Source: an uncultured beta proteobacterium (GTDB lineage: Bacteria > Pseudomonadota > Gammaproteobacteria > Burkholderiales > Burkholderiaceae_C). From it: a stretch of DNA of 47,049 nt. A program made the position numbers and the translations under genes. The stretch is from positions 1-47,049 of the forward strand of contig CAIVHU010000127.1 in the NCBI GenBank assembly GCA_903905735.1. Reading direction: 5' to 3'. The notes under the pieces were generated by a model that ran no database searches, was not told the origin of the DNA, and saw only the letters and a list, made by a program, of their open reading frames with translations. This document shows positions 8,410-18,403 of this stretch, piece by piece; the first letter of the stretch is position 1, and each line of letters begins with the position of its first letter.

Positions 8410-8631
8410 GAGCTGACTCCTTTGATAAATAGAACGGTCGTGCTTTTATTGTAGGGAGTTTGCCGACCAATGAGGCTGCGGGTGAACCCTTGGTGCGATG
8501 AACGCGACAGCACTGGCCGACCACGGCCGCGTTCTGAACAGATATCAACTCATGCGAGGGAGATCTCCAGGATCGGCACACCGCACAACTCAGCCAGGTG
8601 TTGTTATCAGCCTGGCAAACTGAATCAAGTC
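8410..8631. other. Intergenic region upstream of fadB
   Basis: 222 bases without a supportable gene. The fadB-proximal end contains a TACAAT-like -10 on the minus strand at 8453-8448 and a TetR-type palindrome. Farther upstream, GAACGCG (8500-8506) and CGCGTTC (8528-8534) form an isolated inverted repeat of unknown meaning. Confidence 0.5.
8431..8444. promoter_or_regulatory. Imperfect palindrome upstream of fadB, TetR-type operator candidate
   Basis: On the minus strand the site reads GCACGACCGTTC, of the form GNACGNNCGTNC. Betaproteobacterial fatty-acid genes are often controlled by TetR-family repressors that bind CGACCGTTC-like palindromes (family knowledge, recalled, not computed). The site sits just downstream of a possible -10 (TACAAT), where a repressor would block initiation. 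No regulator gene is nearby. Confidence 0.4.
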
Positions 8632-9093
8632 TTAGCTGTCAGCCGGGACAAAAATGCCGCTCCAGCCAGTGGTCGCCACGCGCAGCTCTTTGGGGCCTAG
8701 CCTTGTCAAGGTGAACTTTCCACCGCTACCCATCAGATAGCGCAGAATCCAGCTGGCAGCGGGCCCAAAGTGAATTTGCTCTGCGGTAAATCTGATCTCC
8801 AGATCGGTGCCCGCTTGGCAGATCTGGCCAGAAATATCTGCCCACAGCCCTTTGTCGCGTTTGACGAATTCCACGGATGCAGCGCCGCTTTTTTCTGAAA
8901 TCGTCACCATCAGGGGCTTGCCGTCGTCCATGGTGGTCTCTTCCCAATGCAAAGGGAATGCCGGATCGTTCAGCAATTGCTTCAAGCCAGCGACGGTGGA
9001 AACACATTTTTCCGGCACCTGGGCCTGGCTGCTCAATGGCAGCATCACTGCAAGAAAGAAACACAAGAAAATTCGACGTAAAGAGTAGCTCAT
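8632..9093 (-). CDS. Small secreted protein of unknown function
   Basis: I do not recognise the family. From the preferred ATG at 9093 the protein has about 153 residues and begins with a clear signal peptide: SYSLRRIFLCFFLAVMLPLS then SQAQ, with cleavage probably after the second alanine of SQAQV. The mature part has only two cysteines (PEKCV and GQICQAG), which could form a disulfide, and a mixed polar composition without repeats or transmembrane helices. An in-frame upstream start at 9156 would bury the signal sequence, so it is less likely. It lies between livF and fadB on the same strand, with 47 and 222 nt gaps, so it may or may not belong to that operon. Confidence 0.7.
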   Translation of the reverse strand: MSYSLRRIFLCFFLAVMLPLSSQAQVPEKCVSTVAGLKQLLNDPAFPLHWEETTMDDGKPLMVTISEKSGAASVEFVKRDKGLWADISGQICQAGTDLEIRFTAEQIHFGPAASWILRYLMGSGGKFTLTRLGPKELRVATTGWSGIFVPADS

Positions 9094-9140
9094 ATGTTCA
9101 GGGCGTAACCCACTTTGCTGCCTTTCTGCAGGCATTCTGC

Positions 9141-9836
9141 TCACACCGCCAGCCATTCCCGGCGCACTGCCGCATTGTCAAGCAGCGCTGCGGGTGTGCC
9201 ATCAAACACCACCCGGCCCTGGCCCATGACCAGGCAGCGGTCAGACACCTCCAGCGCGATGGTGAGCTTTTGCTCGATCAGCAGCGCAGCCACACCTTTG
9301 GCCTTGAGCGTGGTCAGGAACGCACCCACCTGCGCCACCCGTTGCGGAGCCAGGCCCTCGGTGGGCTCGTCGATGATGATCAGGTCGGGGTTGCCCATCA
9401 AGGTGCGGCTCAGGGCCAGCATTTGCTGCTCGCCACCAGACAACACACCTGCTTTGACACCTGAACGCTGTTGCAGTTGCGGGAACAGGTCGTCTATATC
9501 CGCCAGCGACCAGCGGCCACCCTTGGCACCGCGCTTTTGACCCAGCATCAGGTTTTGCGCCACGGTCAAGTCCGGGAATACGTCGCGGCTTTCAGGCACG
9601 TAGCCCAGCCCGGCGCGGGCGATCGCAAACGTGGTTTGGCCCAGCAATTCCTGCCCCCGCCAAGTGATGCTGCCCCGCGCCGCCGCCAGGCCCATGATGG
9701 CCTTGGCCAAGGTGGACCGGCCCGAGCCGTTGCGCCCCAGCAGCGCCACCACCTCGCCCGCGTTCACCTGCAGCGACACGCCGTGCAACACCCGGCTTTT
9801 GTCGTAGCCTGCAAAGAGGTCCTGGATGCTCAACAT
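9141..9836 (-). CDS. livF: Branched-chain amino acid-type ABC transporter ATPase (LivF)
   Basis: One of two cytoplasmic ATPases of a LivHMGF-type importer. The signature LSGGEQQMLALSRTLMG, Walker B LIIIDEPTEGLAP and a final switch histidine region are present, and 231 residues is normal. The Walker A reads GRNGSGRST: the invariant lysine is arginine (R40). The partner ATPase has a normal lysine, so the transporter may have one weakened ATP site. The gene is 6 nt after livG in a compact operon with livH, livM and an acyl-CoA ligase. The substrate need not be an amino acid; in this context an organic acid is likely (inference). Confidence 0.92.
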   Translation of the reverse strand: MLSIQDLFAGYDKSRVLHGVSLQVNAGEVVALLGRNGSGRSTLAKAIMGLAAARGSITWRGQELLGQTTFAIARAGLGYVPESRDVFPDLTVAQNLMLGQKRGAKGGRWSLADIDDLFPQLQQRSGVKAGVLSGGEQQMLALSRTLMGNPDLIIIDEPTEGLAPQRVAQVGAFLTTLKAKGVAALLIEQKLTIALEVSDRCLVMGQGRVVFDGTPAALLDNAAVRREWLAV

Positions 9837-9842
9837 GGTTTG

Positions 9843-10649
9843 TCAGACTTCTTTCTTCGCTTGCGGCTGCGGATGGCCCAAATAGGCTTGCTGCACCAGC
9901 GGATTGGCGCGCACCGCCTCGGGGTTGTCAAAAGCCAGCAGTTCGCCCTGAACCATCACCGCAATTTTGGTCGCCAGCCCAAACACCACGGCCATATCGT
10001 GCTCTACGAGCAGGAGCGTTTTACCTGCAGTCAACTCGTCGATCAACGCCATGAATTGTTCGGTTTCCGATCTGCTCATGCCGGCTGTGGGTTCGTCCAG
10101 CAGCAACACCGCCGGGTCGCTGGCCAGCGCCATGCCCAGTTCCAGCGCGCGCTGCTGGGCGTAACTCAGGTGCTGGGCGGGCGTGTCGCAGACCTCCTGC
10201 AGTTGCAGGCGCTGCATCAGGGCGCGGGTGCGTGCGTTGGTGCCGGTCAGTTTGGTGAGCGACCGCCAGAAGCTGTAGCCCAGCCCCTGCTGCCACAACA
10301 TGGCGCAGCGCAGGTTCTCGAACACGCTTAAAGCAGGAAACAGCTGGCTGATCTGAAAACTCCGCGACAGGCCCAGGCGGTTGATCTCAAACGGTTTTTT
10401 GCCGTCAATGGGCTGGCCACCGAGCCAGATCTGGCCGCTGCCGGGCGCATGGCGACCACTGATCAGGTCAAACAGCGTGGATTTGCCCGCACCGTTAGGG
10501 CCGATGATGGCCAAGCGCTCACCAGGCTGCACCGTCAGGCTGATGTTGCGGATGATCTCGGCCGGGCCAAAGCTCTTAAACAGGGCGTGGAGTTCCAGTG
10601 CCGGCGTGCCGGCTGAAAAACCCGTCGGAACGGTCACGGCGCGGGTCAT
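9843..10649 (-). CDS. livG: Branched-chain amino acid-type ABC transporter ATPase (LivG)
   Basis: Second ATPase of the importer. Walker A is GPNGAGKST (about residues 50-58), the signature-like segment is LSYAQQRALELGMALA (a variant of LSGGQQ), Walker B is VLLLDEPTAGM, and the switch histidine is in LLVEHDMAVVFGLATK. The LivG family often carries this LSYGxQR-type signature. The 268-residue length is normal. It overlaps the livM stop by 4 nt (ATGA). Confidence 0.93.
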   Translation of the reverse strand: MTRAVTVPTGFSAGTPALELHALFKSFGPAEIIRNISLTVQPGERLAIIGPNGAGKSTLFDLISGRHAPGSGQIWLGGQPIDGKKPFEINRLGLSRSFQISQLFPALSVFENLRCAMLWQQGLGYSFWRSLTKLTGTNARTRALMQRLQLQEVCDTPAQHLSYAQQRALELGMALASDPAVLLLDEPTAGMSRSETEQFMALIDELTAGKTLLLVEHDMAVVFGLATKIAVMVQGELLAFDNPEAVRANPLVQQAYLGHPQPQAKKEV

Positions 10650-11983
10650 GGCCAGCCTTTCTGTACCGAGATGTCACCCGCGATGTCGCCATCTAAGCCT
10701 GTTGACGACACACCGGCCAGCAAATCGTTCTGGCGGCTTAGAGCGCGTTGGCTGACCAGCCACAGCCCCGCACCGAGCAGACCGATACCCCCCGTTGTCA
10801 TCCAACTGGTCGGGCTGCGGGCATCCAGCGACATCCCCAGCCACCACACCACTGGCCCCAACATATCAAGGTTTTGCAAGCGATATGTCATCTCAACCCA
10901 GGCGACGCCTGCGCTGGCAGCTATCAAACCCGCAGCAAGCTGCGCCAGATGCCACGGCCACTGCTGCCGCCACGCACGCTGCTGACCCCGCCGCCACCCG
11001 GCCAGCCCCAGCGCCGCCGCACCGCCGGGGGCCAGCATCACCATCGCCACAAAAATCACGCCCAGATACAGCAGCCAGGCCGGTGTCAGCCCCGGCAGCA
11101 GCCCGAAGGCCAGCACCATCAGCACCGCGCCAATGATCGGCCCGACAAACCGGGTCGAACCACCCACAAAGGTGAACAGCAGATAGGCCGCTGAACGGCT
11201 GCCACTGAACACCTCACTGCTCACCATTTCATAGTGCAAGGCCGACAGAGAGCCTGCGATACCGGCGAAAAAAGCGGCTATGACAAACACCATGTAACGC
11301 ACACGCTGCGGGTTGTAGCCGACAAAAGCCACACGCTCGGGGTTGTCGCGCACGGCGTTCAGCATGCGCCCCAGCGGCGTGCGGGTCAGTGCTAACATCA
11401 GCCCCGTGCAGACAAAGGTGTACAGCGCAATCAGGTAATACAGCTGGATTTGCGGCCCAAACGTCAGGCCCAAAGCCGCGCTGCCCGCCACGCGGTTGCC
11501 AGCCACACCACCCTCGCCGCCAAAAAAACCGGGCAGCACCAGCGCCGCTGCCCAGACCAGCTCACCCATGCCAAAGGTGATCATGGCAAACGCGGTGCCA
11601 GCGCGCCGGGTCGTGACCCAGCCCAGTGCCATTGCCAACAGCGCGCTGCCCAAGCCGCCCACCAGCGGGATCAAACTCACCGGCAAGGGCCAGCCGCCAC
11701 TGACCCGGTTGAGCGTGTGGATGGCCAGAAACGCGCCCATGCCCGAATACACCGCATGGCCAAAGCTCACCATGCCGCCCTGGCCCAGCAACAGGTTGTA
11801 GCTCAGGCAGACAATGATGGCGATACCCATCTGGCTCAGCAAAGACTGGCTCAGGCTGCTGTGGAGCAACAGCGGTGCCAGCGCCAGCAGCAACGCGTAA
11901 CCGCCCCACACCGCCAGTCGCGACAATTTTTCTGGGACGAGCGTGACCGACAAGCCACTGCGGCGATTCACGTCAACACCCAC
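10646..11983 (-). CDS. livM: Branched-chain amino acid-type ABC permease (LivM) with long C-terminal extension
   Basis: Inner-membrane permease. The core (about residues 20-325) has several hydrophobic helices and the LivM landmarks GQGGMVSFGHAVYSGMGAFLA, GRMLNAVRDNPERVAFVGYNP and FVGGSTRFVGPIIGAVLM. Typical LivM proteins end near residue 330; this one continues about 115 residues with two or more extra hydrophobic stretches (QLAAGLIAASAGVAWV and GGIGLLGAGLWLVS). The extension contains a copy of the 41-bp element. It lies 12 nt after livH and overlaps livG by 4 nt. Confidence 0.9.
   Translation of the reverse strand: MGVDVNRRSGLSVTLVPEKLSRLAVWGGYALLLALAPLLLHSSLSQSLLSQMGIAIIVCLSYNLLLGQGGMVSFGHAVYSGMGAFLAIHTLNRVSGGWPLPVSLIPLVGGLGSALLAMALGWVTTRRAGTAFAMITFGMGELVWAAALVLPGFFGGEGGVAGNRVAGSAALGLTFGPQIQLYYLIALYTFVCTGLMLALTRTPLGRMLNAVRDNPERVAFVGYNPQRVRYMVFVIAAFFAGIAGSLSALHYEMVSSEVFSGSRSAAYLLFTFVGGSTRFVGPIIGAVLMVLAFGLLPGLTPAWLLYLGVIFVAMVMLAPGGAAALGLAGWRRGQQRAWRQQWPWHLAQLAAGLIAASAGVAWVEMTYRLQNLDMLGPVVWWLGMSLDARSPTSWMTTGGIGLLGAGLWLVSQRALSRQNDLLAGVSSTGLDGDIAGDISVQKGWP
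10882..10927 (-). repeat. 41-bp dispersed element (diverged) inside livM
   Basis: Minus strand: left arm TAGCTGCCAGCGCAG, 7 nt, right arm CTGGGTTGAGATGA, then CATAT. The right arm is degenerate, but the 15+7+14 spacing is kept. Encodes LIAASAGVAWVEMTY, in the same frame as the copies in the DUF1624 gene and rlhA. Confidence 0.6.
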
Positions 11984-11995
11984 GGCTCAAACCCA

Positions 11996-12895
11996 TCAAT
12001 ACCCGGCATGACGCTGCGCACTCCCCATCAAGCCGTTGGGCCGGACAATCAGCGTCAAAACCATCACCGCATAGGGCAATACCGGTGCCAGCTGGCTGAT
12101 CTTGAGTGAGGGCAACAGCGGCACGTCCAGGGCCACGGCAAACGTCTGCAGCAGCCCGATCAGCAGGGAGGCGGCAAACGCGCCCTTCAACGAGCCCAAC
12201 CCTCCCACCACCACCACCACAAACACCACGCCGCCCAGCGCCTGCGCCATGCCAGGCTCGGTCACAAACGCATTGCCGCCCAGCACCCCGGCCAGCCCGG
12301 CCAGCGCGCAACCCGCTCCAAACACCCAGGTAAACACGCGTGGCACGTTGTGACCGAGCGCTTGCGCCATGTCCGGGTGCGTGAGCGCCGCGCGCACCAC
12401 CAGCCCGGTACGGGTGCGTACCAGCAGCGCCAGGGCACCCAGCACGGCCAGCGTCACAGCCATCATGAAAGCCCGGTACAGCGGAAACTGGGTGTCAAAC
12501 AAGGTGAACAGCGGCCCATCCAGCGCAGGTGGCACGCGGTAGTCGACCGAACTGCGACCCCAGACCATCTCTACCAGCTCGATCAGGATGTAAGACAGCC
12601 CGAAGGTGACCAGCAACTCGGACATGTGCCCGAAACGCCGCACCCGGCGCAGGCCAACACGCTCGAATGCCGCGCCCAGCAGCCCCACGCCCAGCGGTGC
12701 CAGCAGCAGCGCTGGCCAGAAGCCCAGCCAGCCGCTGACGCTGTAAGCCAGATAAGCGCCCAGCATGTAAAACGCGGCATGGGCGAAATTGAGCACACCC
12801 ATCAGGCCCCAGATCAGCGTCAGCCCTGAACTCAGCAAAAACAGCAGCAAGCCGTAGCTGATGCCGTTCAACAAAGACAGGGTGAATATCGCCAT
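11996..12895 (-). CDS. livH: Branched-chain amino acid-type ABC permease (LivH)
   Basis: Inner-membrane permease partner of LivM. The N-terminus LNGISYGLLLFLLSSGLTLI then GVLNFAHAAFYMLGAYLAY is the standard LivH opening. A loop with RRVRRFGHMSELLVTFGLS and the late GGLGSLKGAFAASLLIGLLQ are also diagnostic. About eight hydrophobic helices over 299 residues. It follows the acyl-CoA ligase by 24 nt and precedes livM by 12 nt. No periplasmic binding-protein gene lies in the operon. Confidence 0.93.
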   Translation of the reverse strand: MAIFTLSLLNGISYGLLLFLLSSGLTLIWGLMGVLNFAHAAFYMLGAYLAYSVSGWLGFWPALLLAPLGVGLLGAAFERVGLRRVRRFGHMSELLVTFGLSYILIELVEMVWGRSSVDYRVPPALDGPLFTLFDTQFPLYRAFMMAVTLAVLGALALLVRTRTGLVVRAALTHPDMAQALGHNVPRVFTWVFGAGCALAGLAGVLGGNAFVTEPGMAQALGGVVFVVVVVGGLGSLKGAFAASLLIGLLQTFAVALDVPLLPSLKISQLAPVLPYAVMVLTLIVRPNGLMGSAQRHAGY

Positions 12896-12919
12896 GCAAC
12901 AGGGTGGGCCAGGCTGCGT

Positions 12920-14563
<1,644 letters not shown>

Positions 14564-14712
14564 GTCTTGTCTCCTCGTTTTGGTTGAATTAGCCGCACAT
14601 CGTACTGCGAAACCCGTCTTGAAAAACCGCCACTTGGGTGACTAGCAGATGTTCCGCACTCCTGTGCCACCGATGCCCCTGCCCGCACAAGGTTTGGTCG
14701 TGCCAGCCCACA

Positions 14713-16236
14713 ATGCAGCCCATGAATGCACCCCTCGCTTCTCTGCAACTGGTCAAAACGCCGCTGGCCTGGGACAACCGTTTTCACAGCCTGGGTGCCA
14801 GTTTTTACACCTCGCTGGCACCGCAACCGCTGCCTGCGCCGTATTGGGTGGGGCGCAGCCAGGGCGCGGCTGATCTGTTGGGGCTGGAAGCGTCCTGGAT
14901 GGACTCGCCAGAGCTGTTGCAGGGGCTCTCGGGCAACCTGCCCATCTCTGGCACCCAACCTCTGGCCAGCGTTTACAGCGGCCACCAGTTCGGCAACTGG
15001 GCCGGGCAGCTGGGTGATGGCCGGGCAATTTTGCTCGGCGAGGTACGTGGGTGGGAGGTGCAGCTCAAGGGTTCGGGCCTCACGCCCTACTCCCGCATGG
15101 GCGACGGCCGGGCCGTGTTGCGCAGCAGCATCCGCGAGTTTTTGTGCAGTGAGGCGATGCATGCGCTGGGCATTCCCACCACGCGGGCGTTGTGCGTGAC
15201 CGGGTCAGACGCGCCCATCGTGCGTGAAACGCTTGAAACCGCCGCCGTGGTGACGCGCCTGGCACCGAGCTTCATCCGCTTTGGCCACTTCGAGCACTTT
15301 GCCAGCCGGGGCCAGCAGACCGAGCTGAAAACATTGGCCGACTTTGTCATCGACCACTTTTACCCGGCGTGCCGCAGCCAGCCAACGCTGGGCGACAACG
15401 CCTATGCCAGTTGGCTGAAGGCCGTGGTCGAACGCACCGCGGTGATGGTGGCACACTGGCAGGCGGTGGGCTTTTGCCACGGCGTGATGAACACCGACAA
15501 CATGAGCATCCTGGGCCTGACCATGGATTACGGGCCTTTTGCCTTCATGGACGCGTTTGACCCCGGTCACATCTGCAACCACACCGACCGGGGCGGCCGC
15601 TACGCCTTTAACGCGCAACCCGAAATCGCCCACTGGAACCTGTATGCACTGGCACATGCGCTGCTGCCGCTGATCGAGAGCCCCAAGCTCGCAGAACAGG
15701 CCCTCGATGCCTTTGAGCCCCTGTTTGCCAGCACCTACCAGGGCCTGATGCGAGCCAAGCTGGGGCTGGCTACTCTGCCGGAACCGGTTGCGCCGGGCCA
15801 GGCGCAGTTGGGCCACGAGGCTGCGCAAACCTTCATCCGCGACACCTTGGCCCTGCTGGCCCAAGACCGCGTGGACTACACCATCTTCTGGCGACGTTTG
15901 AGCCACGCCCGCGCCGGTGGTGACTATGAACCGGTGCGCGCCCTGTTCATCAGCCGCCCTGCTTTTGATGCCTGGTTGCTACGTTATCAAGAGCTTGTCG
16001 CGCAGGCAGTGCAAGGGCTACAGGCCGATTTTATGCTCAAGGTCAACCCCAAGTTCGTCTTGCGCAATTACCTGGGCGAGCAGGCCATCGAGGCGGCGCG
16101 CCGCAAAGACTTCACCGGTGTGGCCAACTTGCTGGCTGTCTTGCAACGCCCCTATGATGAGCACCCGGCCCACGACACGATGGCCGGTTTTCCGCCCGAC
16201 TGGGCCAGCCAGATTGAGATCAGTTGCAGTTCATGA
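14713..16236 (+). CDS. selO: Protein adenylyltransferase SelO (YdiU family)
   Basis: A pseudokinase-fold enzyme that transfers AMP to proteins in redox control. Hallmarks: [62 protein letters not shown], then [22 protein letters not shown] with the active-site aspartates and [18 protein letters not shown]. The C-terminus CSS corresponds to the USS end of eukaryotic SelO. I chose ATG 14713 ([11 protein letters not shown]); 14722 is equally possible, while an upstream start at 14638 lacks family similarity. A copy of the 41-bp element encodes [14 protein letters not shown] just before [11 protein letters not shown]. It precedes msrB, another redox-related gene. Confidence 0.93.
   Translation: MQPMNAPLASLQLVKTPLAWDNRFHSLGASFYTSLAPQPLPAPYWVGRSQGAADLLGLEASWMDSPELLQGLSGNLPISGTQPLASVYSGHQFGNWAGQLGDGRAILLGEVRGWEVQLKGSGLTPYSRMGDGRAVLRSSIREFLCSEAMHALGIPTTRALCVTGSDAPIVRETLETAAVVTRLAPSFIRFGHFEHFASRGQQTELKTLADFVIDHFYPACRSQPTLGDNAYASWLKAVVERTAVMVAHWQAVGFCHGVMNTDNMSILGLTMDYGPFAFMDAFDPGHICNHTDRGGRYAFNAQPEIAHWNLYALAHALLPLIESPKLAEQALDAFEPLFASTYQGLMRAKLGLATLPEPVAPGQAQLGHEAAQTFIRDTLALLAQDRVDYTIFWRRLSHARAGGDYEPVRALFISRPAFDAWLLRYQELVAQAVQGLQADFMLKVNPKFVLRNYLGEQAIEAARRKDFTGVANLLAVLQRPYDEHPAHDTMAGFPPDWASQIEISCSS
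15990..16032 (+). repeat. 41-bp dispersed element inside selO
   Basis: Left arm GAGCTTGTCGCGCAG, 7 nt, right arm AAGGGCTACAGGCC, then GATTT. Read in the sense frame as [14 protein letters not shown]. It has G in place of the leading T and CTACAG in place of CTAGAG, both shared with the methyltransferase copy. Confidence 0.75.
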
Positions 16237-16258
16237 CACCAGAGGAGGCTTATCCAAC

Positions 16259-16666
16259 ATGACCTACCCCATCCAGAAAACCGATGCCGAGTGGCAAGCT
16301 GTTCTGAAGGAAAAACACGCCGAACCGGGTGCCTTTGATGTCACCCGTCATGCATCCACCGAGCGCCCTTTCACCGGCAAGTACGCCAAGCAGTGGGCAG
16401 ACGGCAGCTACCACTGCATCTGCTGCGACAACAAGCTGTTTGATGCCGACACCAAATTCGACGCGCATTGCGGCTGGCCGAGCTTTTCGCTGGCGGTGCC
16501 CGGTGCCATCACCGAGATCACCGACCACAGCCTGGGCATGCGGCGGGTGGAAACCGTGTGTTCACAATGCGGCGCGCACCTGGGTCATGTGTTTGACGAC
16601 GGCCCGACCCCGACGGGCCTGCGCTACTGCATGAACTCGGCCTCGTTAAACTTCAGCCCTTCATGA
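16259..16666 (+). CDS. msrB: Peptide-methionine (R)-S-oxide reductase MsrB
   Basis: Repairs methionine R-sulfoxide with thioredoxin. It has 135 residues. Two zinc-binding CxxC pairs are visible, CICC and CSQC, and the catalytic cysteine is in [23 protein letters not shown] and [12 protein letters not shown] are conserved. The ATG at 16259 follows AGGAGG at 16243-16248. It lies 22 nt after selO and overlaps yciB by 4 nt, so selO-msrB-yciB-bolA is likely one transcript. Confidence 0.95.
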   Translation: MTYPIQKTDAEWQAVLKEKHAEPGAFDVTRHASTERPFTGKYAKQWADGSYHCICCDNKLFDADTKFDAHCGWPSFSLAVPGAITEITDHSLGMRRVETVCSQCGAHLGHVFDDGPTPTGLRYCMNSASLNFSPS

Positions 16667-17214
16667 AAATACTTATCGACTTTTTTCCCCTGCTGCTGTT
16701 TTTTGGCGCGTTCAAGTATTACGACATCTATGTCGGCACCGCCGTGCTGATGGCTGCCACCGTGGTGCAGATGGGGCTGATCTACGCCATCGACCGCAAG
16801 CTGACCGCGATGCACAAGATCACGCTGGCGCTCATTCTTATATTCGGCACGCTGACGCTGGCGTTGCATGACGAACGCTTCATCAAGTGGAAGCCCACCG
16901 TGCTTTACGCCGCCATGGCCATCGGCCTGGGTGTGGCGGTGTGGGCCTACAAGAAGAACTTTCTCAAGGCGCTGCTGGGCAGCCAGCTCAGCCTGCCTGA
17001 ACCTGTGTGGATGCGCCTGAATATGCTGTGGGTGGGTTACAGCGCCTTCATGGCCATCATCAACGGCTACGTGGCGGCATATTTCAGCACCGAGGCCTGG
17101 GTCAACTTCAAGATCTGGGGCTATGTGTTCCCGCTGGCTTTCCTGATTGGCCAGGGCTTTTACATCTCCCGCTATCTGACCGACGAAGAGCCCGGCAAGG
17201 CCAGTGAACCATGA
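16663..17214 (+). CDS. yciB: Inner-membrane septation protein A (YciB/IspZ family)
   Basis: A five-helix membrane protein linked to cell-envelope and septum synthesis. The start [35 protein letters not shown] and the late [19 protein letters not shown] are family landmarks; 183 residues is normal. The start ATGA overlaps the msrB stop and its own stop overlaps bolA by 4 nt, indicating strong translational coupling. Confidence 0.94.
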   Translation: MKILIDFFPLLLFFGAFKYYDIYVGTAVLMAATVVQMGLIYAIDRKLTAMHKITLALILIFGTLTLALHDERFIKWKPTVLYAAMAIGLGVAVWAYKKNFLKALLGSQLSLPEPVWMRLNMLWVGYSAFMAIINGYVAAYFSTEAWVNFKIWGYVFPLAFLIGQGFYISRYLTDEEPGKASEP

Positions 17215-17501
17215 CCGCCGCTCATCCGGCCCCCACCGCCGCCCTGCTTCAACAGCGCCTGCAATCCGAGCTGCAACCCAGCGCGCTTGAAGTGATTGAT
17301 GAAAGCGCCCAGCACGCAGGCCACATGGGTGCCAATGACAGCGGCGTGGGTACCCATTTCCGGGTGCGGATCACTTCACAACTATTTGCTGGCAAGGCAC
17401 CGATAGCACGGCATCGGCTTGTGTATGATGCGCTGCAAGATTTCATGGATCAGGGCCTGCACGCGCTGGCCATTGAAGCCAAAGTTCTACCCGCGAACTG
17501 A
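17211..17501 (+). CDS. bolA: BolA-family protein
   Basis: A small cytosolic protein that works with monothiol glutaredoxins in iron-sulfur trafficking and stress response. The 96 residues include the BolA fold: [33 protein letters not shown] and [13 protein letters not shown], with the conserved HRLVY-like helix and final ALAIEAKV. It is the last gene of the overlapping msrB-yciB-bolA set. Confidence 0.92.
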   Translation: MTAAHPAPTAALLQQRLQSELQPSALEVIDESAQHAGHMGANDSGVGTHFRVRITSQLFAGKAPIARHRLVYDALQDFMDQGLHALAIEAKVLPAN

Positions 17502-17552
17502 AGCAGTCTGACCGCCCAATCCCATTTATTTTTTGAAACTCAGGAAATTTGC

Positions 17553-18338
17553 ATGAAAAACAAACTTGTCACAAGTTTTGCGCTGGCAGCCTTGGTGGCT
17601 GGCCTGTCCCCATTGGCTCAGGCCCAAAACCTGGCCATCGTCAACGGCAAGACCGTGCCCTTGGCACGCGTTGAAGCCTTGAGCCAGCAAATTGCCCGCT
17701 CTGGCCGCGAAATCACCCCCGATATCGAGAAGCAGATCAAGGACGAAGTCATCGCCCGTGAAATCTTCATCCAGGAAGCCCAAAAGCAGGGTCTGGACAC
17801 CACCGAAGACTACAAGGTGCAGATGGAACTGGCACGCCAGACCATCCTGATCCGTGACCTGTTCACCAACTACCAGAAGGCCAACCCCGTCACTGACGAA
17901 GAAATCAAGGCCGAGTACGACAAGTTTGCCGCCGCCAACAGCGGCAAGGAATACAAGGCACGCCACATCCTGGTCGAAACCGAAGCCCAGGCCAAGGCCA
18001 TCATCGCCCAAATCAAAAAGGGCGGCAAGTTTGAAGACATCGCCAAGAAAGCCAGCAAGGACCCGGGCTCCGGTGCCAATGGTGGCGACCTCGATTGGGC
18101 CCCTGCCAGCAACTACGTGGCTGAGTTTGCACAGGCACTCACACTGTTGAAAAAGGGCCAAATGACCGACACCCCGGTGAAATCGCAGTTTGGCTACCAC
18201 ATCATTCGTCTGGATGACGTGCGTGATGCCCAGTTGCCCAAGTTTGAGGATGTCAAGGCGCAAATTGCCCAGCAACTGCAACAGCAAAAACTGGCCAAAT
18301 ACCAGGCAGACTTGCGCGCCAAGGCCAAGATCGAGTAA
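17553..18338 (+). CDS. Periplasmic parvulin-type peptidylprolyl cis-trans isomerase
   Basis: Helps fold exported proteins. Residues 1-24 form a signal peptide (LVTSFALAALVAGLSPLAQA, cleavage before QN). A SurA-N-like helical part follows, then a rotamase (PpiC) domain at about 130-230: ARHILVETEAQAKAIIAQI, GGKFEDIAKKASKDPGSGAN, GGDLDWAP and GYHIIRLDDVR. It has 261 residues with one parvulin domain, so it is PpiC/PrsA-like rather than SurA (two domains). A modest AGGA lies 9 nt before the ATG. A strong terminator follows. Confidence 0.92.
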   Translation: MKNKLVTSFALAALVAGLSPLAQAQNLAIVNGKTVPLARVEALSQQIARSGREITPDIEKQIKDEVIAREIFIQEAQKQGLDTTEDYKVQMELARQTILIRDLFTNYQKANPVTDEEIKAEYDKFAAANSGKEYKARHILVETEAQAKAIIAQIKKGGKFEDIAKKASKDPGSGANGGDLDWAPASNYVAEFAQALTLLKKGQMTDTPVKSQFGYHIIRLDDVRDAQLPKFEDVKAQIAQQLQQQKLAKYQADLRAKAKIE

Positions 18339-18360
18339 AACGGTGGTAACCCGTGACTAA

Positions 18361-18390
18361 AAAGCGCGGCTTCAAGGCCGCGTTTTTTTT
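18361..18390 (+). terminator. Rho-independent terminator after the parvulin gene
   Basis: CGCGGC (18365-18370), a 6-nt loop, GCCGCG (18377-18382), then eight T. The preceding A bases can extend the stem. It ends the selO-to-parvulin region and shows that the exporter genes downstream need their own promoter. Confidence 0.9.
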
Positions 18391-18403
18391 GAGCTATCCA
18401 AAC

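Noticed and set aside
8470..8700. Open frame of 76 codons on the plus strand upstream of fadB
   Set aside because: It overlaps the end of the secreted-protein gene in antisense, has no ribosome binding site and has no recognisable protein features.
14691..14715. Leaderless-type promoter before selO (TTGGTC and CACAAT)
   Set aside because: The two hexamers are only 9 nt apart and the -10 overlaps the ATG; it does not match the GATAATCC pattern seen before map and rlhA.
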